Shown here: piece after piece, positions 31,121 to 40,700 of the stretch | How positions within the stretch are numbered: the first letter of the stretch is position 1 | Layout of the letters: each line of letters starts with the position of its first letter | Assembly: GCA_020831525.1 (NCBI GenBank) | Contig: JAFIGH010000018.1 | Span: 1-61,450 of the forward strand | Reading direction: 5' to 3' | DNA from: Opitutales bacterium | GTDB taxonomy: Bacteria; Verrucomicrobiota; Verrucomicrobiia; Opitutales; Oceanipulchritudinaceae | DNA: 61,450 nucleotides | The notes under the pieces: model-generated | Told to the model about the DNA's origin: nothing | What the model saw: only the letters and a program-made list of their open reading frames with translations | Databases searched by the model: none | Program-made: the position numbers and the translations under genes

Positions 31121-31953
31121 CACCCCGCTTCCAGCCCGGACCCGCTGCGCACTGCGGGATTCCTTCCGTCGCGCACGGCGGAGTACCGGATGAACTGCGC
31201 CGCGAGGGCAACCGCCCCGCCTGCGCGCACGTCCTCCTCGTGCTTTCCGGCAAAGGCCGTCTCCACCGACCACGGGCAAGCCGACCGGTGGCGAAAGACA
31301 ACATCCTTCTGCTCCAGGACGCACGCCGTCACCGCCTTGAGGAAGACGCCCGAAACCCGCTCAACCTTTTCACGCTGAGCCTCGTCGAGAGGATCTCCCG
31401 CGACGCCGTGCGGCAGTGTTGCGTCGACGGGCATGCCCTCCTCGAAAGCCGGTCCGTCGCCCGGCTCGCGCACGTGCACATGCGCCGAATCCACTACGAA
31501 CAGACCGCCGGTCTCCCAGGCAGCGCCCTCCTTCGTCGCGGCTTCGCGCAGCAGTTCCTCGGCGAACTGCTGCGCTGGCAAAGCCTTGGCGGCACGCGGG
31601 CGGCCAACGGGTTCGACCGCGACGACCCACGCGAACGGGTGCGGCACTGCATCGACGAGTTGCGCACGACCTTTCACCATCCCCATGCACTCGACGAAGC
31701 CGCCGCACGCGCCGGCCTGAGCACCCGCCGCTTCTCCGGCCTTTTCCGCGAACTCGCCGGCGAGAGCTTCGTGCAATACCTGAACCGCCTCCGCTGCGAG
31801 TTCGCGGAGAGACTCCTCGCGGACGGCAACCGGCCCGTTCTCTCCATCAGCTTCGAGTGTGGCTTCGGCGACCTCTCGACCTTCTACCGCGCCTTCCGCC
31901 GCCACAGCGGCATGTCTCCGGCCAGATTTCGCAAGCGCGAGTCCTGCGGCTGA
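31114..31953 (+). CDS. AraC-family transcriptional regulator
   Basis: 279 residues. The N-terminal part (about 36-85, VLLVLSGKGRLHRP ... NILLLQDARRHRL) resembles the cupin-like arabinose-binding domain. The C-terminal part has the two helix-turn-helix motifs of the family: LDEAAARAGLSTRRFSGLFREL and ISFECGFGDLSTFYRAFRRHSGMSPARFRK. It would act as an activator or repressor on direct-repeat sites. The 18-bp motif overlapping its own start recurs upstream of araA, so it is a strong candidate regulator of arabinose use, acting at a locus 24 kb away. It may also control the adjacent PEP-CTERM gene. Confidence 0.92.
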   Translation: MKTPRFQPGPAAHCGIPSVAHGGVPDELRREGNRPACAHVLLVLSGKGRLHRPRASRPVAKDNILLLQDARRHRLEEDARNPLNLFTLSLVERISRDAVRQCCVDGHALLESRSVARLAHVHMRRIHYEQTAGLPGSALLRRGFAQQFLGELLRWQSLGGTRAANGFDRDDPRERVRHCIDELRTTFHHPHALDEAAARAGLSTRRFSGLFRELAGESFVQYLNRLRCEFAERLLADGNRPVLSISFECGFGDLSTFYRAFRRHSGMSPARFRKRESCG

Positions 31954-32035
31954 GCGAATCCGCTGCGCGGCGCAGGCGCGACTGAGCGACGACCTCACGG
32001 CCTTCTTCATCTTCTGCAAGTCATCCGACGACTCC

Positions 32036-32323
32036 GTGTCCTACGAGGAAATCTTCGGTCTCTCCCGCCGCTTTGCGCGCAAAACCCCTTCAAGCAAGAC
32101 CGGCTCATCGCCGAGGATGCGGCGGAATTCCAGCGCATGTTCGACGCCGACGAACCGGAAGCCACCTACGCCCACGCCGTCCAGACCTTTGAGCCGGGAC
32201 GCCATGATCCGCCGCGCGGCGAAGATCCGTGCCTCGTCAGCGGTATCGGCCACAATCTCAACGGCTGCAGCAGCGGCGGCTACCGCGAGCCCGACGCCGG
32301 TGGCGGGAGTCGGCGCGGCGTAG
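32036..32323 (+). pseudogene. Small unknown gene with two compensating indels
   Basis: Three segments with strongly GC-rich third positions join into one coherent protein only if the frame changes twice. GTG 32036 reads SYEEIFGLSRRFARK. One base seems missing in the AAAACCCC run at 32081-32088. The next frame reads NPFKQDRLIAEDAAEFQRMF and EATYAHAVQTFE. One extra C at 32194-32195 then returns to the first frame, RDAMIRRAAKIRASSAVSAT with an Ala-rich hydrophobic end, stopping at TAG 32321. The restored product is about 95 residues. I recognise no family. Either the gene is decayed or these are sequencing errors. Confidence 0.5.
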
Positions 32324-32426
32324 AGCCGTGGGTTGACGGATGCACAGAAGCGGTGTTCCGTGCCAGAGAAGTTTTCCGCCGACGGTCCCATGATTCGTCG
32401 CAGATTCCCGGCAAACGGTTCACAGC

Positions 32427-33512
32427 ATGCACATCCACAGGAAGCCCAAATCGCCCGCGACGTCCGCGCGCACCACAGCAACCAACCAAGGTCCGCCCGC
32501 GACCGACCGGTTGCGGCAGTGCGCGATGATGGCGGTCGCCACAGCGCTGGCGGTTGGGGGTCACGCCGCGACAGAGAGCGCGATGCCCCGCACCGTCTCT
32601 TTCGACGAGCCCGATCCCGGTGCGATGCGCGTCGCCCAACTGGTGCAAGGCGATCCGCTGCGCCGCCAGCACCCCGACGGACTGCCAAGCCTGCTGCGCG
32701 AGACCGGCAAAACCACGACCCTCGCCGTGGACGAATTTCCTGTCTTTATCGAGTCGTTCGCCGATCCGGAGCTAAAGCGGTACCCCATCGTCTATGTGAA
32801 TTTCGCCGACCGGCGCGACTGGACGCTCGGCGAAGACGAAGTCGCGGCCCTGCGCGATTACCTTGAGCGGGGCGGCTTCGTTTTCATCGATGCCGGGATC
32901 AACGCGGAGTTTTTGCGGGCCGACGCGCGCTACGGCCAGCACCACAGTTTCGCCGACTGGCAAGTGAGCCCGCCGGTGGAAGAGGCGTTTCGGCAGGTTT
33001 TCCCGGATGCCCGCTTCGAGGCGCTGCCGCGTGACCACGGGTTCTTCCGTGCGTTTTACGCGGGGCTTCCCGATCCGGAGGTGCTCCCGGAAGCCATCCG
33101 CCCCTATGTCGTCAACGAGAAATGGCCGCAGGGCACCTACTCGACGATGGCGCTGAAGGTCGACGGCCGTCCCGCCGTCTTCGCTATGCCCATCATCGCC
33201 ATGGGCTGGGGCAGCAACGACCTCGGCCAGTGGACCAATCGCATTAGCTTCCGGGTGCGCGAAAGCGCGGAGGGGCTCTCCGACCGCCTTCAGCTTGCTG
33301 CCTACGGGGGCGAACGCTTCACCACAACCCGCGAGGACGGCCGTACAGAGACGATCTATTGCGAAGAACGCGCCACCCCCGCGTGGGTGGAGGAGCCAGA
33401 GGGCCGCTGGCGCGTCTTCCGCTATTACCACAGTGAGGAGATTTCCGACTACGCTCACCGATTCTACACCCGCCTCGGCGTGAACCTTTTTGTCTGGGCC
33501 CTGACGGAGTGA
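32427..33512 (+). CDS. DUF4159 domain-containing exported protein
   Basis: 361 residues from ATG 32427; an internal ATG at 32526 would place a compact signal peptide (MMAVATALAVGGHA) right at the N-terminus and may be the true start. The body matches DUF4159: YPIVYVNFADRRDWTLGEDEVAALRDYLERGGFVFID, LPRDHGFFRAFYAG, MGWGSNDLGQWTN and a final RFYTRLGVNLFVWALTE. In other genomes these proteins are usually found near MoxR/BatA-type genes; that context is absent here. The function is unknown. Confidence 0.8.
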   Translation: MHIHRKPKSPATSARTTATNQGPPATDRLRQCAMMAVATALAVGGHAATESAMPRTVSFDEPDPGAMRVAQLVQGDPLRRQHPDGLPSLLRETGKTTTLAVDEFPVFIESFADPELKRYPIVYVNFADRRDWTLGEDEVAALRDYLERGGFVFIDAGINAEFLRADARYGQHHSFADWQVSPPVEEAFRQVFPDARFEALPRDHGFFRAFYAGLPDPEVLPEAIRPYVVNEKWPQGTYSTMALKVDGRPAVFAMPIIAMGWGSNDLGQWTNRISFRVRESAEGLSDRLQLAAYGGERFTTTREDGRTETIYCEERATPAWVEEPEGRWRVFRYYHSEEISDYAHRFYTRLGVNLFVWALTE

Positions 33513-33631
33513 CCGCACAACGCAGCACATGTGCCAGACACTATCGTAAGCGAAGCGTAAAATCCGCTCTCAATACCTAAGGGGGCCTTTGCCGCTAGAC
33601 AAACAGGGTTTTTACCCTATCCATTGCCCGC

Positions 33632-34144
33632 GTGCCATTGCTCAACGGCAGTCGATTCCGTCTCCTTGACACCACCGTCGTCCTGATGATCGCGATCCTC
33701 GCCGGCATGATCGTCGGCCCGGCTCTGGTTGAACGCGGCGAACCGGAGCGGTCCGGAGGCAATCGCGCGCTTGCGGAAGGGACGGATCCCGCCCAAGTTG
33801 ACCACATGACGCTCCAACCGCCCAAAACCGTCCTCCTCGTCGGCAGCGAAGTGGCCTTTTTGTGGCCCGACGGGCGCGAGGACATCCTTCCCATGGAATT
33901 TTTGCGTGCCAACTCACCCAGCGCGGAAAACACGGGCGAATCGGATCTCTTCGGCCGCGTCCACGGGGCCGACCCGCGCACCGAATTTCCGGGTGTGCGC
34001 GTCGAAGGCTACGAAAAAGTGGGCAACTACGGCTTACGCCTTCTCTTTTCCGACGGGCATACCTCCGGGATTTTCTCCTTCGCTTATCTCCTGAAACTGG
34101 GCGACGCCTACACGGCGCACGGCGACGAACCGGAGGACAATTGA
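33632..34144 (+). CDS. Membrane-anchored DUF971 (GBBH-like N-terminal) protein
   Basis: 170 residues starting with GTG 33632. An N-terminal transmembrane segment (VVLMIAILAGMIVGPALV) is followed by a DUF971/gamma-butyrobetaine-hydroxylase-like domain: EVAFLWPDGREDILPMEFLRANSP and VEGYEKVGNYGLRLLFSDGHTSGIFSFAYLLKL. Stand-alone DUF971 proteins are usually soluble and have been linked to iron-sulfur protein assembly. The anchor and the absence of the usual Cys after the LR-x-N segment are unusual. It sits alone before the Prc protease gene. Confidence 0.75.
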   Translation: MPLLNGSRFRLLDTTVVLMIAILAGMIVGPALVERGEPERSGGNRALAEGTDPAQVDHMTLQPPKTVLLVGSEVAFLWPDGREDILPMEFLRANSPSAENTGESDLFGRVHGADPRTEFPGVRVEGYEKVGNYGLRLLFSDGHTSGIFSFAYLLKLGDAYTAHGDEPEDN

Positions 34145-34327
34145 ACGGACCGCGCGGGTGCGGGTCTCTCCCGAGGTGAAGTGCCTGCCCACAACGCAGT
34201 TTCCACCGCAACGCTCCGTCCCGCCGCGCCGACTCGGTCCTTCGCTTCCACGCGATACGGCGTTTGACAGCGGAGAGTACCTGCGGGAGAATACAAACTA
34301 ACCCTACCACAGGTTACCTACAACAAT

Positions 34328-36889
34328 ATGTCTTCAATGAAACAAAACCGTCTCACCACCCTCGCGTCTTTCCTCCTCGCCGCTTTCGTTTTTGCAGCTC
34401 CGCTCGGCGCCCAGCATCTCAAGGTCACCGGCAGCGACCGCGACCGACTGAAGCGCGAGACACTCACGGCCATTGAATACATCCAAGGCTATCATTACAC
34501 GCAGAAACGCTTCGCCGACCTCGAACCGCACGAAATCCTCGTCAACTACCTGCGCGACATCGATGGCTCCCGACTCTTTCTGCTTCAGGATGACAAGGAC
34601 TTCATCCTCCAGCGTTTCGAGCACACCCTCAAGCCCACCTACCTCTCGACGGGCGACCTCTTTCCCGCTTTCGAGATCTTCAACGTCTTCCTTGACCGCG
34701 TGCATGACCGCCTCGACTGGGTGGAGAAGCGTCTTGGTGAGGATTTCGACCTCGCCACGGACGCAGCCTTCACACCCGACCGGCGCGAGGCCGACTGGCC
34801 CGCCGACGCGGAAGAGGCCGACCGCCTATGGGAAAAGCGCCTCAAGCACGAACTCATCGCGGAGATGCTCGAGGACGAAACGCTCGAAAGCTCGAAAGAG
34901 CGCGTGGGCCGCCGCTACGAGCGCATGCGCCGCCACTTCGAGGGCATGGAAATCCACTCCGTGCAGGAGGCTTTCCTCACCTCCATGGCCCAGATTTACG
35001 ATCCGCACACCAACTTTTTCTCGTGGGAATCCGCCCGCGAGTTCGACATCCAGATCCGCAACTCGCTCGTCGGCATCGGCGCGCACCTGCGCGACATCGA
35101 CGGCTACTGCGTCATCGAGCGCCTCCTCCCCGGCGGCCCGGCTGAAGCCAGCGGGCAAATCCATCCCGGCGACCGCATCGTTGCCGTGGCCCAGGGAAAT
35201 GACGGCGAGATGGTCGACGTCGTGGGCATGCGCTTGCGCCGTGTCGTGCAGATGATCCGCGGCGAGCCCAACACCATCGTCCGCCTCATGGTGTTGCCCG
35301 CCGACTCCGGCCGCCGCCACGAAGTCGTCATGGAGCGCGAACGCATCGAACTGACCGCTAATCTCGCCTCTGCGCAAGTCTTTGAAGTGCCCGGCGACGA
35401 CGGCGACATCACACCGGTCGGCGTCATCAAGCTCAACTCCTTCTACGGCGAGGAAGTGGGTGCCTCCGACGGCACAAAGACGAGTACCAGCCGCGACGTC
35501 AAAGAACTCATCGACCGGCTGAAGGCCTACGACATCGAAGGCATCATCCTCGACCTGCGTGAAAACGGCGGCGGCCGCCTCGACGAAGCCATCGCCCTCA
35601 CCGGCCTCTTCATCGACGAGGGACCCGTCGTCATCAAACGCAATTTCCAAGGGCGCACGGAAGAGGACATGAACACCAACCCCGACCTTGCCTGGGAAGG
35701 CCCGCTCGCCGTTCTCGTCTCCCGGCAGAGCGCCTCCGCCAGCGAAATCGTTGCCGGTGCCCTGCAGAGCTACAACCGCGCCGTCGTCATCGGCGACCGC
35801 AAGACCCACGGCAAGGGTACCGTGCAGGCCCCCATCGACCTCCGCGACGCCATGCGCCGCTCGCCTTTCGGCGCCGTGCCCCAAGTCGGCATGGTCAAAA
35901 TCACCGTGCAGAAATTCTACCTGCCCGACGGCAACTCCACGCAGCACCAGGGCGTAGCTTCCGACATCGCCCTGCCGAGCGTGGCCGACATCCTCGTCGA
36001 AAGCGAAGCCGACCTGCGCTACGCCCTCGAGTGGGACCAGATCGAGCCGATCAGCTTCAGCGTCCCTGAAAGAGGCTCACGCCCCGGCGTTTTCGTGAAC
36101 GACGATCTCATCGCCAAGCTCGAAACGCGCAGCATCGAGCGGCGTGAAGCCCTTCCCGAGTTCGATTTCCTCAACCGCAACCTCGAATGGTTCCGCGAGC
36201 GGTATGAACGCAAAGAATACGTCCTGAATCTCGAAACGCGCCGGGCCGAGCGCGAGCGCGAACGCGAACTGCGCGACGCCTTCGAACAAGAACGCCGCAA
36301 GCTCGCACGCGACGTCATCGCCTCCGAGCGCATCGAACTCGCCCTCAGCGAACGCAAGCGCGAGGACCATCAGACCAAGCTCCGCGCCAATCCGCTGCCC
36401 GATGGCGAGACGCGCGTGAACCGCTACTACCAGCGTGTTTTCTACTACGAGATGGAGCCCAACGGTGAAATCCGCGAGATCTGGGTCGAGCACTTCAACT
36501 ACCATGACGCCCTCGCGCACAGCGCCGAACTCGCCGCGCTTCTCTCCGAGGAGATGGGTTCGGAAATCAGCGAAACAGAGATGGAAACCATCCTCACCAC
36601 GCTTCGCAACGCCGACCCCGGCGCCGAGTTCAATCCCATCGAGCCTTTCGAAGACCTCTTCGGCGACCGAGTCGAGCGCGAGTCCATCGAAGCCGCCCTG
36701 CCCGCCTTCTTCACCGCCCTCATAGAGATCGACGACACCGTCCTGCGCGACAGCGCGCTGCTCGACATCCCGCTGCGCGAGAGCCTGCGGGTTATCGCCG
36801 ACTGGGTGGACATCGAGCGCGCCGCCAAGTCCGGCGCGCCCATCGCCAAAGCCGCCACGCGCGAAGCCAAGGACGAGACGGGCAAGTAA
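34328..36889 (+). CDS. Prc/tail-specific carboxy-terminal processing protease (S41A)
   Basis: 853 residues with a signal peptide (LASFLLAAFVFAAPLGAQ). After an N-terminal helical region (FADLEPHEILVNYLRDIDGSRLFL), a PDZ domain lies at about 240-330 (VGIGAHLRDIDGYCVIERLLPGGPA). The S41 protease core includes IEGIILDLRENGGGRLDEA, the nucleophile region SASASE (468-473) and the general-base lysine in THGKGTVQ (Lys496). The long C-terminal tail is the DUF3340-type region of Prc, here extended and highly charged. It is a periplasmic protease that trims or degrades envelope proteins from the C-terminus. Confidence 0.94.
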   Translation: MSSMKQNRLTTLASFLLAAFVFAAPLGAQHLKVTGSDRDRLKRETLTAIEYIQGYHYTQKRFADLEPHEILVNYLRDIDGSRLFLLQDDKDFILQRFEHTLKPTYLSTGDLFPAFEIFNVFLDRVHDRLDWVEKRLGEDFDLATDAAFTPDRREADWPADAEEADRLWEKRLKHELIAEMLEDETLESSKERVGRRYERMRRHFEGMEIHSVQEAFLTSMAQIYDPHTNFFSWESAREFDIQIRNSLVGIGAHLRDIDGYCVIERLLPGGPAEASGQIHPGDRIVAVAQGNDGEMVDVVGMRLRRVVQMIRGEPNTIVRLMVLPADSGRRHEVVMERERIELTANLASAQVFEVPGDDGDITPVGVIKLNSFYGEEVGASDGTKTSTSRDVKELIDRLKAYDIEGIILDLRENGGGRLDEAIALTGLFIDEGPVVIKRNFQGRTEEDMNTNPDLAWEGPLAVLVSRQSASASEIVAGALQSYNRAVVIGDRKTHGKGTVQAPIDLRDAMRRSPFGAVPQVGMVKITVQKFYLPDGNSTQHQGVASDIALPSVADILVESEADLRYALEWDQIEPISFSVPERGSRPGVFVNDDLIAKLETRSIERREALPEFDFLNRNLEWFRERYERKEYVLNLETRRAERERERELRDAFEQERRKLARDVIASERIELALSERKREDHQTKLRANPLPDGETRVNRYYQRVFYYEMEPNGEIREIWVEHFNYHDALAHSAELAALLSEEMGSEISETEMETILTTLRNADPGAEFNPIEPFEDLFGDRVERESIEAALPAFFTALIEIDDTVLRDSALLDIPLRESLRVIADWVDIERAAKSGAPIAKAATREAKDETGK

Positions 36890-37083
36890 AGCGGCGGCCG
36901 ACGGGCGCGGGCGAAACTGCCGGGCCGCGCGAAGGCCGGTCTCCATCCGCGCAACGACAGGCCGGAGAAGGCGGGAGTCGCTGAGGTTCGATACGACCTT
37001 CCGCATTGACTTTCAGCGAGAGCGAAAACAGCGGCGCAACGGACGCGCCCACGCCTCGTCCGGGCGTAACGTCGTAATCCACT

Positions 37084-37599
37084 CTAGAACTGGAAGCTCG
37101 AGAGGTAAAGCGCACCTCCGTGGCGTTCCACCACCGGCGCGCCGGGGTTTTGCTCGGCAAACACGAGCGCCCGCCGGTTCGGCCCCTCAAGATTATAGAA
37201 GACCACATGCACCCGTGCCGACGGCGGTATGTGCGAACCCACCGTGATCGGTGACAACCGAGCATGGGCCGCATAGGTTCGCGCCAAACTCGCCATCGAC
37301 AGGTCCGGATACGCTTCCCGGATACCGCGCAAGCGAAGTGTGCGGTCGTCCTTTACGTAGGCGTCGAACGTCACATAGGCGTCGTATTCCCGCGCCGAGA
37401 CCGTCTTCCACTGATCTTCGTCGTAAAAGACGCGCAACAATTCCTTGGAGAAACGCGGATTCGCGCCAAGAGTCGGCTCCCATGGATGCGGTGTGACGAC
37501 CTCGTCGCCGGCCGGACGCGCCGCGCAACCCGCGCACACGGCGAAAACCGCGGCTGCGGCCGCGGCCAAGCCCAAGGCAGGCATTCCATATTGTTTCAT
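37084..37599 (-). CDS. Predicted lipoprotein of unknown function
   Basis: 171 residues from ATG 37599. The signal (LGLAAAAAAVFAVCAGC) ends in lipobox CAGC, so it is likely lipid-anchored. The mature part is compact and soluble-looking (FSKELLRVFYDEDQWKTVSA ... YVTFDAYVKDDRTLRLRGI). No family is recognised. It is divergent from the giant secreted protein gene, with about 130 bp between starts. Confidence 0.7.
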   Translation of the reverse strand: MKQYGMPALGLAAAAAAVFAVCAGCAARPAGDEVVTPHPWEPTLGANPRFSKELLRVFYDEDQWKTVSAREYDAYVTFDAYVKDDRTLRLRGIREAYPDLSMASLARTYAAHARLSPITVGSHIPPSARVHVVFYNLEGPNRRALVFAEQNPGAPVVERHGGALYLSSFQF

Positions 37600-37727
37600 A
37601 CGGGTAGAGTAACTCCCGCCGGGCAGAAAATCAATTTCCAAGCGGCACCGCCCCATCCGCTCAACTGTATAACCCAAAGGAACGGTTGTGCGCGTTCCCA
37701 ATTTCGCGGACGTTGGTATTTTTCCTT

Positions 37728-40700
37728 ATGAAACTCCCCAATCCCCTGCCTTCGACGGGCCGCTGTGTGGCGGTCTGTCTCCTTCTACTTTTTGTCTGTG
37801 CGGATCTCACCGCGCAGCGCCGCGGCCTGTGGGTCGACGCCGACCGCGTTGACGAGCTGCGCACGGCGGTCACCGTGGCGGACAGCCACCACGCCCGTGC
37901 CTTCGCGGAGATGACGTCGTGGATCGACGCCAACGCGGTGAACATCATCGAGGTGCCGAACCGCCTCGGCAGCAACTGGAACTACGACCGGTCCTACCTT
38001 GCGCAGCAGGCGGCGCTGCGGGCGCTGCTTTCTTCCGCTCCCGGCGATCAAGCGCACTACGCGGAGATCGCCTACGACGCGCTCTTCGCCATGTACGACG
38101 ATCCGGACTCGGGCGGGCATCAGCTTCTCGGGTCAAACCAGCACCTCTCCAAAGCGACGGTGGCGATGGGCTTCGCCCTCGGCTACGAGTGGGCCTACGA
38201 ATTCTGGTCGACCGGGCAGCGCGAGTGGGTGCGCGGCAAGATGGTGGAGGCCCTCAACGGCTGGACGGGTCTCGGGCACACGAATTTCGGCGGGCAATCG
38301 TCTTCGAACTGGCTGCCGGTCGTGCGCGGGGCGGAAGTATGCATGATGCTCTCGGCGGGCGAGGAAGCGGACCGCCCCGTGCGCTACGGGCAACTGCGCA
38401 CATGGTTGCTCAACAACGCCAACACCCACGGCCCGCGCGGCTGGGGGCAGGAAGGCAATTTCTACATGTCCTACGGGCAGATCTTTGCCATTCCCGCGAT
38501 GATGGCGGCGCAGACCATCGGCGATCCGGGAATGAAACTCGCCCTTTCCCAGACCCAGCACCACCTTGTCGCACTCTACGCCTCGATGTTCAGCCCGTCC
38601 TTCGACACGGTAAACTGGGGCGTAGGCGGCTCGCTCTGGGACGGCGGCTTCGCCTCCCTCTCGATGGGCCTCGCGCCGGAGGGCGAAAAGCCTTACTTCC
38701 GCTGGTGGTTCGACCGCTTCATGGGCGTACACAACCCCGCCCCGGAGTCCGCCAAATACGACCGCGACCGCCAGGGCCGCATCTGGGCGCTCCTTTTCTA
38801 TCCGGAGTATGCCGAAGCCGCCGACCCGGCGGAGCACTTCCCTCTCGCCATTGAGGACACAGGCGGATTTTTCATGCGCAGCGGCTGGAACGACATCGAC
38901 GACGTCCTCGTTTTTCTCGGCACGGACCGCGAATTCTACGCACCGGGCTGGGACGCGCCTGACGCGCTCTCGCTCGTCGTCCTTGGCCATGGCAACCGCT
39001 ACATCACCGGGCCCGGAAACACGGCCTACCAAGCCGCCGCAAAAGACCTTTTCAGTACCATCCTTGTGAACGACGCCGTGCCCTCGACGGGCGACACAGG
39101 CAGCCGCGAGTGGTTCGGGCTGGCGGAAAACGGGGCTTACGCCATCGCCTCCGGCGGCAGCCAATACGGCAACCTCGGCGTGTCCACGGCACAGCGCCAA
39201 CTCCTCGCCGATTTCTCCGGGGACTCGGGCCAGGAGGCGCTCCTCGGCCTGCGCGACAAGCTGCGCTCCTCCGGCGGTGAGCACGAATACCGCTGGCAAA
39301 TCAACACCGGCCAAGGCGAGGTGGCGATCAGCAGCCAAGAGGGCCGTCCCGCCTTCACCCTCACCCGCCCCGGCAACGACGGCTACCTGCGCGGCTGGGT
39401 CGTGCATCCCGCCGACGCCACCCTGCAAACCGGTTCCAACCGGCTCTTCTTCAACACCACCGCGTCCGACGCCGACATCTGGGTCGTCATGGCCGTGGGC
39501 AACGGCACTGCCCCAGACGCCGAGATCACGGGAAGCGGCCTCGGCGCCACCTTCTCGCTCAACGGCGTCGACCTCACCTACGACGAGTCCGCCGACCGCA
39601 TGGTGAGCAGCGCGGTGGAGTTTCAACCACCCCCCGTCGCAAGCTTCACGGTGTCCCCGGTCTCCGGCGAGGCCCCGCACGAGGTGACCGTCAACGCCGC
39701 GGGCTCCAACAGCCCGGCGGGCATCACCGAATACGTATGGGACTTCGGCGACGGTGCGACCGCCACCGGATCAACCGCCGCCCATACCTACACCGATCCG
39801 GGCACACACAAGATCAGTTTGCGCGTGACCGATGCCCTCGGGCGTCACGAAGTGGCCAACCGCACCGTTGTCGTCGGCACGCGCTGGCCCAACGCCTCCT
39901 TCAGCGTCAGCCCGTCCTCAGGCCAGCCGCCCCTCACCGTGACCTTCGACCCCGGGCCGACCTCCCACCCCAACGGCCTGCCCATGGTCTACGAGTGGGA
40001 TCTCGGCGACGGCACCACCTTCACACGCACGGACAACGCCGCCTTCACCCACACCTACGAGGCCGGTTCCTTCAACCCGACCCTCGTCGTGCGCGACGAC
40101 AACGGAGGCTTCGACGCCTCCCGCCGCTCCGTCACCGTCGCCAACCAACCGCCCGTCGCAGTGGTGGACTGGAGCATCGGCGGCGGCACCGCGCCTCTCA
40201 CCGTAGACTTCGACGGCTCCGGCTCCTACGACCCCGACGGCGGCCCCGTCAGCTTCCTCTGGGACTTCGGCGACGGCAACACCTCCACCGAGGTCAACCC
40301 CTCCCACACCTTCACCGCCCCCGGCGACTACACCGTCACCCTCACCGTGACGGATGAGTTCGAATCGACAGGCAGCCGGTCCCTGCCCAACCCGATCACC
40401 GTGCGCGACGGCTCCGACCCGATCGCCGCACTGGACCCCTCGGCACTCCCCGACCTTCTGCGCGGGCTGGAATACGCACTCTACTTCAACGACATTTCCA
40501 GCGGCACGGGACGCATGCCCTTTTACCTCACGCCCGACCTCATTACGCTTCTGCGGACCGGGGTGATGGATAACTTCCGCATATGGCTCAGCGACCGCTC
40601 GGACCGCTATGCCTTCCGCTACCGCGGCTTCATCGACATCCCGGAAGACGGCGTCTACACCTTCTACATCGACTCGCGCAACGGCGCTCTCCTCAACATT

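Noticed and set aside
32041-32688. 215-codon minus-strand frame over the small broken gene
   Set aside because: The plus strand gives better coding-type codon bias and a sensible protein once two indels are allowed.
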